From: Pseudomonas extremaustralis
Lineage (GTDB): Bacteria > Pseudomonadota > Gammaproteobacteria > Pseudomonadales > Pseudomonadaceae
DNA length: 64,000 nucleotides
Assembly: GCF_900102035.1 (NCBI RefSeq)
Contig: NZ_LT629689.1
Span: forward strand, 3,642,001 to 3,706,000
Direction: 5' to 3'
Shown here: in pieces, positions 36,698 through 43,956 of the stretch
Layout: each line of letters opens with the position of its first letter
How positions within the stretch are numbered: the stretch's first letter is position 1
Made by a program: the position numbers and the translations under genes
Notes under the pieces: generated by a model
What the model was told of the DNA's origin: nothing
The model's database searches: none
The model's input: only the letters and a program-made list of their open reading frames with translations

Positions 36698-37246
36698 ATG
36701 AGAGACCATCATTCCCACCGTGAACCCGGTGACGACCGCGACGGCTTCGAACGACGTCCAGGCCGCGAACGCGGCGGGCGCGGCCCACGGGTGTTCGCCC
36801 CCGGCGATTTGAAATTGCTGCTGCCGGCGTTGATCGCCGAACAGCCGTGCCACGGCTATGACCTGATCCGCAAGATCGAAGCCCTGTTCGAGGGCGCCTA
36901 CAGCCCAAGCCCTGGGGTGATCTACCCCACGCTGACGTTCCTTGAAGAAAGCGAATTGATCGTCGGCGACGCCGAAGGCGGAAAAAAACGCTACACCATC
37001 ACCGACGCCGGTCGTCTGTTCTTGAGCGAACAGGCGGTTGCCCTCGAGGGCATTCGCATGCGCATGGACGTGAGCAAACGCTCGCTGCGCGGCCATGATC
37101 GCCCGGCGCAAATTCACGAAGCAGTGCACAACCTGCGCCATGCCTTGCATTCGCACCACGGGCGCTGGAGCCCGGAAGAAATCACACGGGTCGCCGCCCT
37201 GCTCAACGGCGCCGCCCAAGCCATCGCCGACGGAAAAACTCAATGA
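36698..37246 (+). CDS. PadR-family transcriptional regulator
   Basis: A 182-residue regulator. After an N-terminal tail of charged residues and histidines (about 1-35), the PadR winged helix spans about 36-110 with HGYDLIRKIEALFEG, PGVIYPTLTFLEE and KKRYTITDAG. The C-terminal part is helical, as in dimerising PadR proteins. Its stop overlaps the ATG of the siderophore-interacting protein, so it probably controls that gene. The His/Asp-rich tail could sense metal. Confidence 0.85.
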   Translation: MRDHHSHREPGDDRDGFERRPGRERGGRGPRVFAPGDLKLLLPALIAEQPCHGYDLIRKIEALFEGAYSPSPGVIYPTLTFLEESELIVGDAEGGKKRYTITDAGRLFLSEQAVALEGIRMRMDVSKRSLRGHDRPAQIHEAVHNLRHALHSHHGRWSPEEITRVAALLNGAAQAIADGKTQ

Positions 37247-38010
37247 ATACTCAAGCCATCCATCGCGTCAGCCACGAAATCAAACGCCGCCGCCTGGACG
37301 TCCTGCGCGTGGTCGACATCACCCCGCGCATGCGCCGCATCACCTTGGGCGGCCCGGAACTGGCGGGCTTTATCAGCCTGGGCAGTGACGATCACGTCAA
37401 GCTGATGTTCCCGCAGAACGCCGTCGAACAAACAGCGTTGGAAAGCCCGGGCTTCAATATCAAAGGCGACGGCCCGCAACCGGCGATGCGCGACTACACG
37501 CCACGCCGCTACAACCTGGACACCGGTGAGCTGGACATCGACTTCGTGCTGCACGGCGATGGTCCTGCCTCGACCTGGGCCGCACAGGCCGCGCCCGGCC
37601 AGCACCTGTACATCGGCGGCCCACGCGGCTCGATGATCGTGCCGGACATGTTCGACAGCTACTTGCTGATCGGCGACGAAACCGCCCTGCCCGCCATCGG
37701 CCGGCGCCTGGAAGAACTGCCGGCGGGCCGCCGGGTCCTGGCGGTGATCGAGATCGACAATCCAGCGGAACGCCAGGCCCTGCACAGCGCGGCCGAGGTC
37801 GAGGTGATCTGGGTGGTAAGGGGTCGGGACGACCTGCTTGAGACGGTGCGCAACCTGAAGCTGCCAGGCGGCACCCTGTACAGCTTTGTCGCGACCGAAA
37901 CCAAACTGTCGCGCCAGTTGCGCCGCGTGTTGCTGGACACCCACAAGGTCGATGAGGCGTTCCTCAAGGCCGTGGGTTACTGGCGTGCCGAAGGCAGCGA
38001 AGAAGACTGA
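37243..38010 (+). CDS. Siderophore-interacting protein (ferric-siderophore reductase)
   Basis: A 255-residue flavoprotein of the SIP/ViuB family. The N-terminal FAD-binding barrel has MRDYTPRRYN (the R-x-Y-T flavin motif) and GPASTWA; the C-terminal nucleotide-binding part has GDETALPAIGRRLEEL. Members reduce cytoplasmic ferric-siderophores to release iron. ATGA overlap with padR gives tight translational coupling. I see no Fur box; control through PadR is more likely. Confidence 0.88.
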   Translation: MNTQAIHRVSHEIKRRRLDVLRVVDITPRMRRITLGGPELAGFISLGSDDHVKLMFPQNAVEQTALESPGFNIKGDGPQPAMRDYTPRRYNLDTGELDIDFVLHGDGPASTWAAQAAPGQHLYIGGPRGSMIVPDMFDSYLLIGDETALPAIGRRLEELPAGRRVLAVIEIDNPAERQALHSAAEVEVIWVVRGRDDLLETVRNLKLPGGTLYSFVATETKLSRQLRRVLLDTHKVDEAFLKAVGYWRAEGSEED

Positions 38011-38014
38011 AACC

Positions 38015-38041
38015 TGTGGGAGGGGCTTGCTCCCTCCCACA
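38015..38041. repeat. REP hairpin after the SIP gene
   Basis: A near-perfect inverted repeat (TGTGGGAGGG / CCCTCCCACA) with a GGCTTGCT-type loop lies between convergent stops (SIP 38010 and Pr6Pr 38042). It is a single Pseudomonas REP unit probably acting as a terminator. Confidence 0.7.
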
Positions 38042-38668
38042 TCAGACGGAGGGTGACTTCAAATATTTATCCAGCCCCACCACCGCCATCGCAATCGCCA
38101 CAAACCCCGCCAGAATCCCCCCGGCATTCACAAACACCTGTGGATAACCCAGGGTGCCGACGTCGATGAACGGGTACTGATACTGCCCAAGTAAATCCCC
38201 GCGCAGCAGCACATAGCCGAAATACACCAGCGGGTAGATCACCCACAGGCCGATGTGTTTGAGGCACAGATGGCCCTTGGGCACACATCGCCACCAGTAC
38301 ACGACAAACACCACCGGCATCACGTCGTGAAGCAATTCGTCGGCAATGAATTGAAAGCCTTCGGGCTGCCATAAATGCCGCAGCAACAGGCTGTAGGCCA
38401 GGCCCACCAGCACGATGCTCACCGCAATGCCACTGCTGACAGCGGGCGCCAGAAAAAACCGCCTGGCCGCCGAGTCGCGCCCCACCCACGCATAGCTGAG
38501 CACCGTCGCCACCAGGGTATTGGTCAGCACGGTGAAGAAACTGAAGAAGTTGATCAGCCCGCCCAGCAGGCTGGCGCCGGTGTCCCAGCGCGAATAGAAA
38601 ATCAGGTATTGCTGAATCGCCAACCCCATCCAACCGGCCAGCGCGGCTGCCCCCACATACCGCTTCAT
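38042..38668 (-). CDS. Pr6Pr-family membrane protein
   Basis: A 208-residue protein with six predicted transmembrane helices and the Pr6Pr pattern: FSFFTVLTNTLVA, LLHDVMPVVFVVYW and WVIYPLVYFGYVLLRG. The family's function is not established. The VF530 gene ends five bases before its start, so the two are probably co-transcribed on the minus strand. Confidence 0.8.
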   Translation of the reverse strand: MKRYVGAAALAGWMGLAIQQYLIFYSRWDTGASLLGGLINFFSFFTVLTNTLVATVLSYAWVGRDSAARRFFLAPAVSSGIAVSIVLVGLAYSLLLRHLWQPEGFQFIADELLHDVMPVVFVVYWWRCVPKGHLCLKHIGLWVIYPLVYFGYVLLRGDLLGQYQYPFIDVGTLGYPQVFVNAGGILAGFVAIAMAVVGLDKYLKSPSV

Positions 38669-38672
38669 GGGG

Positions 38673-38906
38673 TCAATCCAACGGGCGTTTGGTGCGCATC
38701 AGCTTCACGTACAGCGCTTCGACTTTCTCCCGCGCCCAGGGGGTTTTGCGCAGGAACGTCAGGCTCGATTTGATGCTCGGGTCGCTCTTGAAACAGCGGA
38801 TATCAATGCGTTCGGCAAGGCCTTCCCATTCGTAATGTTCCACCAGGGTGGTGAGGACGTGCTGCAGGGTCACGCCGTGGAGTGGGTCGTTGCTTGTCGC
38901 GGTCAT
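38673..38906 (-). CDS. VF530-family small DNA-binding protein (DUF2132)
   Basis: A 77-residue protein matching the VF530/DUF2132 family: [19 protein letters not shown], then [21 protein letters not shown]. The family includes a structurally characterised Vibrio protein with a DNA-binding-like fold. The ATG at 38906 ([11 protein letters not shown]) is chosen; an upstream start would add twelve non-conserved residues. The biological role is unknown. Confidence 0.8.
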   Translation of the reverse strand: MTATSNDPLHGVTLQHVLTTLVEHYEWEGLAERIDIRCFKSDPSIKSSLTFLRKTPWAREKVEALYVKLMRTKRPLD

Positions 38907-38997
38907 GCCGGGCCTATGAAAAAAATGCTCACGAAGGCGCACACCTTAACACCCCGTCCCTTCAGGTAAAAAAAGTTCCCGTTTGCAGCGAAAAAGA

Positions 38998-39016
38998 GAT
39001 GTTATATTGTAACGAC
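38998..39016. promoter_or_regulatory. Zur-like box upstream of the TonB receptor
   Basis: GATGTTATATTGTAACGAC, with inner dyad GTTATATTGTAAC, resembles the Zur consensus TGTTATnnnATAACA with two mismatches. It lies 41 bases before the znuD-like start, where a repressor would block transcription. Confidence 0.5.
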
Positions 39017-39056
39017 TCCTCTCAAATCTTTTCGCCGTTTTTCCAAGGAATGTCCG

Positions 39057-41075
39057 ATGTCCCTCTCCCCCCTCTGGCGCTTGACCCCACTTGCTGCCGC
39101 CCTGCTGATCGGCTCCCAGGCCCGCGCCCTGGAACTGCCGCCCCAAGTCATCACCGCCAACCCGCTGGGCAGCGAGCAACTCGCGGCGCCGACCACCGTG
39201 CTGGACGGCGATGAGCTGACCCTGCAACAAAAAGGCAGCCTGGGCGAAACCCTGAACAAACAGCCGGGCGTGTCGTCCTCGTACTTCGGCCCGGGCGCTA
39301 GCCGGCCGATCATTCGTGGCCTGGATGGTGACCGCATTCGCCTGCTGCGCAATGGCGTGGGCGCACTGGATGCATCGTCACTGTCCTACGACCACGCGGT
39401 GCCGCTGGACCCGGTCAACGTCGACCGCATCGAGATCGTGCGCGGCCCGGCGGCGCTGCTGTATGGCGGCAGCGCCATCGGTGGCGTGGTCAATACCTTC
39501 GACAATCGCATCCCCACCGAAGCCATCGAAGGCATCCACGGCGCGGGTGAGTTGCGCTACGGCGGCGCCGATACCACGCGCAGCAGCGCGGGCAAACTGG
39601 AAGCCGGCAATGGCACGTTCGCCTTGCACCTGGACGCCAATGCGCGGGAATTCAACGACCTGAAAATCCCTGGCCAGGCCCGCAGTCGCCACGCGCCGCC
39701 AACCGATGACGCCCCCGGTAAAAACGGGCGCCTGGGCAACAGCGACGGGCGCCAGGACGGCGGCGCGGTGGGCGGTTCCTACACCTGGGACGACGGTTAC
39801 GCCGGGCTGTCCTACAGCAGCTATGACGCCAACTACGGCTCCCCCGCCGAGCAGGATGTGCGCATCCGCATGAAGCAGGACCACTACGCGTTTGCCTCCG
39901 AAATCCGCAACCTGCAAGGCCCGTTTACCTCGGTGAAAGTCGACGCGGGCTACACCGACTACGAGCACCGCGAAATCGAAGGCGGCGAAACCGGCACGAT
40001 CTTCAAGAACAAGGGCTACGAGGCGCGGGTGGAAGCGCGTCACCAGCGGATCGGCCCGTTCGACGGCGTGGTCGGCGCACAAGTGACCCGCAACGAGTTC
40101 TCGGCCCTGGGCGAAGAAGCCTTTGTGCCGCAGACCGACACCAACGCCGGCGCGCTGTTTATCCTCGAAGAAATGCAGGCCACCGAACGCCTGAAACTCA
40201 GCCTCGGCGGGCGCCTGGAACACACCCGCGTCGACCCGGACGCCAAGGGCAACGCGCGGTTTGCCGGGGCCGACAACAGCAATGACTTCACCGCCGGCAG
40301 CCTGTCGTCCGGGGCGGTGTATAGCCTCACGCCGATCTGGTCCCTGGCTGCGACCCTGGGCTACACCGAACGCGCGCCGACCTTCTACGAGCTGTATGCC
40401 AACGGCGCCCACGTCGCCACCGGCACCTACGAGTTGGGCGACGCCAACCTGAAGAAAGAAAAAGCCGTGTCCAGCGACCTGGCCCTGCGCTTTGACAACG
40501 GCACCCACAAGGGCAGCTTCGGCGTGTTCTACAGCCACTTTTCCAATTACATCGGCTTGCTGGGCACCGGTCGTACGTTGAACGACGAAGGTGAAGAAGA
40601 CGCCGCCGGCATCCCTGAGTACGAATATTCCGGTGTGCGCGCACGTTTCGCCGGCTTCGAAGCCCAGGATCACTGGAAGCTTGGAGAAAGTGCCTACGGC
40701 AAGTTCGCGTTGGAACTGTCGGGCGACTACACCCGCGCCACCAACCTCGACACCGGCGAAGCGTTGCCGCGCATTGCACCGCTGCGTTTGAACAGCGGTT
40801 TGCTGTGGGAGCTGGATCGCTGGCAGGCACGCATCGACGTCGAACATGCCGCCGGCCAAGGCCGCGTGCCGGACAACGAGAGCGGCACCGACGGCTACAC
40901 CACCCTGGGCGCCAGCGCCGGGTATCGCTTCAACATGGGCGGCAGCCAGTGGCTGGCGTTCGTGAACGGTGAGAACCTCACCAACCAGACCGTGCGTTAC
41001 GCCAGCTCGATCCTGCGCGACATCGCCCCGGCGCCGGGGCGGAGTGTGCAGTTCGGGGTGCGTACCACCTTCTGA
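39057..41075 (+). CDS. znuD: TonB-dependent outer-membrane receptor, ZnuD-like
   Basis: A 672-residue receptor. The signal peptide (to about residue 24) is followed by a plug with LGETLNKQPGVSSSYFGPGASRPIIRG split over adjacent conserved blocks and RIEIVRGPAALLYGGSAIGG, then a barrel ending in a C-terminal aromatic (TTF). The plug is that of ZnuD-type zinc receptors. The Zur-like box upstream supports zinc control. AAGGA precedes the ATG. No long His-rich loop is present, so zinc specificity rests on the plug similarity and the box. Confidence 0.78.
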   Translation: MSLSPLWRLTPLAAALLIGSQARALELPPQVITANPLGSEQLAAPTTVLDGDELTLQQKGSLGETLNKQPGVSSSYFGPGASRPIIRGLDGDRIRLLRNGVGALDASSLSYDHAVPLDPVNVDRIEIVRGPAALLYGGSAIGGVVNTFDNRIPTEAIEGIHGAGELRYGGADTTRSSAGKLEAGNGTFALHLDANAREFNDLKIPGQARSRHAPPTDDAPGKNGRLGNSDGRQDGGAVGGSYTWDDGYAGLSYSSYDANYGSPAEQDVRIRMKQDHYAFASEIRNLQGPFTSVKVDAGYTDYEHREIEGGETGTIFKNKGYEARVEARHQRIGPFDGVVGAQVTRNEFSALGEEAFVPQTDTNAGALFILEEMQATERLKLSLGGRLEHTRVDPDAKGNARFAGADNSNDFTAGSLSSGAVYSLTPIWSLAATLGYTERAPTFYELYANGAHVATGTYELGDANLKKEKAVSSDLALRFDNGTHKGSFGVFYSHFSNYIGLLGTGRTLNDEGEEDAAGIPEYEYSGVRARFAGFEAQDHWKLGESAYGKFALELSGDYTRATNLDTGEALPRIAPLRLNSGLLWELDRWQARIDVEHAAGQGRVPDNESGTDGYTTLGASAGYRFNMGGSQWLAFVNGENLTNQTVRYASSILRDIAPAPGRSVQFGVRTTF

Positions 41076-41465
41076 TCGGAGCTTTGTGGCTGAGGGGGGC
41101 TTGTCCCCCTCAGACCAGTCCCCCATGCACCCCATGCAACAGCGACATTCAGTCACTGTTACCCAATCGGAAATGATGCATCTTGCGATTTGCGCTTTCT
41201 CTCGGCGCGCACTCCCTTTATCCTTGCCGACACAAACTGAAACGTTTAATCCCGCAGTCGACCCGCTATTACCGAATTTCCCCTTTTCAAAAGACAGCGC
41301 TGTCTTAAACCGACCCGCGCCTGGGGGAATGAGTCGCCCGCCTGTGGATAACTCCACTATCCGCAGAAAACCCGCATCAATGCTGAACCAAGCCTGTGTG
41401 GAATCGTCATCTACAGTGAAGAAACACACGGACACATAATTCCAACGTAACGGAGAAAAACGACT
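41076..41465. other. 390-base intergenic region before gcd
   Basis: It contains the hairpin at 41090-41113 just after the receptor gene and presumably the gcd promoter. The rest shows no clear operator. Open frames crossing it have no family features, so I call no gene here. Confidence 0.5.
41090..41113. terminator. Hairpin after the TonB receptor gene
   Basis: A perfect 9-bp stem CTGAGGGGG / CCCCCTCAG, with GCTTGT in the loop, begins 15 bases after the receptor stop. No U-tract follows. It shares the CTTGT-loop layout with the hairpins at 27223 and 30437. Confidence 0.5.
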
Positions 41466-43877
41466 ATGAGCACTGACGGTGCCTCAAGTCCAAGCCGCCT
41501 GCTGCCCAGGCTACTTGGCGTCTTGCTGCTGATCATGGGCCTGGCCTTGCTGGCCGGGGGTATCAAGCTGAGCATGCTCGGCGGGTCGCTGTACTACCTG
41601 CTGGCCGGTATCGGCATCACCTTGACCGGCCTGCTGCTGCTGGCCACCCGCCGCGCCGCGCTGGGCCTCTACGCACTGGTGCTGTTCGCCAGTACCGTGT
41701 GGGCCCTGTGGGAAGTCGGCCTGGACTGGTGGCAGTTGGTGCCGCGCCTGGCGCTGCTGTTCGCCCTGGGCATCGTCATGTTGCTCCCATGGTTTCGCCG
41801 TCCGTTGCTGCGTGGTCAACCGGCCCCGTTGGGCACCGGTGCGCTGAGCGTGGCCGTGGTGCTGGCCGGTGCTGCCGCCGTTGCCAGCCAGTTCACCCAC
41901 CCGGGTGAGATCAAAGGCCAACTGGACCGCGACGCGGTACCGGGCATGGCCAGCGCTGCACCGTCCCAGGCCGATGGCGACTGGAATTCCTACGGCCGTT
42001 CGGCCTATGGCGATCGCTACTCGCCCCTGGCGCAGATCACCCCGGAAAACGCCCACAAACTGGTGCCGGCCTGGACCTTCCGTACCGGCGACATTCCCGG
42101 CGCCGGCGACCCCGGCGAAACCACCGCGGAAAACACCCCGCTGAAAGTCAACGGCATGCTCTACGTGTGCACGCCGCACAGCCAGGTGATCGCGCTGGAC
42201 CCGGACACCGGCAAGGAAATCTGGCGTTTCGACCCGAAGATCTCCACCCAGGGTGCCGAGAACTTCAAGGGTTGGGCGCACATGACCTGCCGTGGCGTGT
42301 CGTATCACGATGACGCCGTCTATGCCTCCGAACAGAGCCCCACCGGCAGTGCCAGCCCGGCGCCCGTAGCGAACGCCTGCCCGAAACGCATCTTCGTACC
42401 GACCGCCGACACCCGTCTGATCGCCCTCAACGCCGACACCGGCAAGATGTGCGAAGACTTCGGCGACAAAGGCCAGGTCGACCTGCGCGCCAACATCGGC
42501 AGCTTCGCCCCAGGCGGTTACTACTCCACCTCGCCACCGGCCGTGACCAAGAACTTGGTAGTGATCGGCGGCCACGTCACCGACAACGTTTCCACCGATG
42601 AGCCCAGCGGCGTGATCCGCGCGTTCGACGTGCACACCGGCAAGCTGGTGTGGAACTGGGACAGCGGCAACCCGGACGACACCACGCCGTTGGCCGAAGG
42701 CAAGACCTACACCCGCAACTCGCCGAACATGTGGTCCATGTTCTCCGTGGATGAAAAACTCGGCCTGCTCTACCTGCCGATGGGCAACCAGATGCCCGAC
42801 CAATACGGCGGCGATCGTACCGAAGATTCGGAAAAATACAGCGCCGGCCTGACCGCCCTGGACATCGACAGCGGCCACGTGAAGTGGACCTTCCAGTTCA
42901 CCCACCATGACCTGTGGGACATGGACGTGGGCGGCCAGCCTTCGCTGATCGACATCAAGACCGACGCTGGCGTGAAGCAGGCGGTGATGGCGTCGACCAA
43001 GCAAGGCAGCATCTATGTGCTGGACCGCGCCACCGGCCAACCGGTCGTGCCGATCCACGAAGTGGCCGTGCCGCAAGGCGCAGTCGCAGGCGATCACACC
43101 TCGCCGACGCAACCGAAGTCCGAGCTGAACTTCATGCCGCCACCGCTCAAAGAGCGTGACATGTGGGGCGTGACGCCGTTCGACCAACTGCTGTGCCGCA
43201 TCGATTTCAAATCCATGCGCTACGAGGGCGCGTTCACCCCTCCGTCGCTGCAAGGTTCGATCGTCTACCCTGGTAACTTCGGCGTGTTCGACTGGGGTGG
43301 CATTTCCGTCGACCCGGTACGCCAGATCGCCTTCGTGAACCCCAGCTACATGGCGTTCAAATCCAAGCTGATCCCGGCCGCCGACATCGCCAAGCAAGGC
43401 CCGCGCGTCAGCGAAACCCAAGGCGTGCAGCCGAACAAAGGCGCGCCGTATGGCGTGATCCTCGAAGCCATGCTGTCGCCGATGGGCCTGCCGTGCCAGG
43501 CGCCAGCATGGGGTTATGTAGCGGCGGTCGACCTGACCACCCACAAAACCATCTGGATGCACAAGAACGGCACCGTGCGCGACAGCTCGCCGGTTCCGGT
43601 GCCGCTGTCCATGGGCGTGCCTAGCCTTGGCGGTACGTTCACCACTGCCGGTGGCGTGGCGTTCCTCAGCGGTACCCTCGACCAGTACCTGCGTGCCTAT
43701 GACGTGAAAAACGGCAAGCAACTGTGGGAAGGCCGCCTGCCCGCTGGCGCGCAAACCACACCGATGACTTACACCGGCAAGGACGGCAAGCAATACGTGC
43801 TGGTCATGGCCGGCGGTCACGGTTCCCTGGGCACCAAACAGGGTGACTACGTGATGGCGTTCAAACTGCAGGATTAA
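41466..43877 (+). CDS. gcd: Membrane-bound PQQ-dependent glucose dehydrogenase
   Basis: An 803-residue quinoprotein. Five transmembrane helices occupy the first 150 residues, followed by an eight-bladed propeller with the PQQ dehydrogenase pattern (DWNSYGRSAYGDRYSPL, GWAHMTCRGVSYH, FTHHDLWDMDVGGQP). It oxidises glucose to gluconolactone in the periplasm and passes electrons to ubiquinone, which underlies phosphate solubilisation in soil pseudomonads. GGAG lies upstream of the ATG. Quinate or shikimate dehydrogenases share the fold, but length and the five-helix anchor favour Gcd. Confidence 0.88.
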   Translation: MSTDGASSPSRLLPRLLGVLLLIMGLALLAGGIKLSMLGGSLYYLLAGIGITLTGLLLLATRRAALGLYALVLFASTVWALWEVGLDWWQLVPRLALLFALGIVMLLPWFRRPLLRGQPAPLGTGALSVAVVLAGAAAVASQFTHPGEIKGQLDRDAVPGMASAAPSQADGDWNSYGRSAYGDRYSPLAQITPENAHKLVPAWTFRTGDIPGAGDPGETTAENTPLKVNGMLYVCTPHSQVIALDPDTGKEIWRFDPKISTQGAENFKGWAHMTCRGVSYHDDAVYASEQSPTGSASPAPVANACPKRIFVPTADTRLIALNADTGKMCEDFGDKGQVDLRANIGSFAPGGYYSTSPPAVTKNLVVIGGHVTDNVSTDEPSGVIRAFDVHTGKLVWNWDSGNPDDTTPLAEGKTYTRNSPNMWSMFSVDEKLGLLYLPMGNQMPDQYGGDRTEDSEKYSAGLTALDIDSGHVKWTFQFTHHDLWDMDVGGQPSLIDIKTDAGVKQAVMASTKQGSIYVLDRATGQPVVPIHEVAVPQGAVAGDHTSPTQPKSELNFMPPPLKERDMWGVTPFDQLLCRIDFKSMRYEGAFTPPSLQGSIVYPGNFGVFDWGGISVDPVRQIAFVNPSYMAFKSKLIPAADIAKQGPRVSETQGVQPNKGAPYGVILEAMLSPMGLPCQAPAWGYVAAVDLTTHKTIWMHKNGTVRDSSPVPVPLSMGVPSLGGTFTTAGGVAFLSGTLDQYLRAYDVKNGKQLWEGRLPAGAQTTPMTYTGKDGKQYVLVMAGGHGSLGTKQGDYVMAFKLQD

Positions 43878-43894
43878 GCTTTACCCGCAGTCAG

Positions 43895-43929
43895 AAAAAG
43901 GCGGCTACCCGATGGATAGCCGCCTTTTT
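43895..43929. terminator. Bidirectional intrinsic terminator
   Basis: A 13-bp stem AAAAAGGCGGCTA / TAGCCGCCTTTTT lies between the convergent stops of gcd and the GGDEF-EAL gene. It has A/T tails on both sides, so it can stop transcription in both directions. Confidence 0.85.
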
Positions 43930-43956
43930 CATGCCCGCTGCAAACCCACTGTCCCA

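Noticed and set aside
39378..41435. A 685-codon frame opposite the TonB receptor
   Set aside because: No ribosome binding site or domain; the receptor on the plus strand has signal peptide, plug and barrel.
41120..41440. A possible small gene between znuD and gcd
   Set aside because: The open frame is an extension of an overlapping shadow frame, lacks a ribosome binding site and has low-complexity text.
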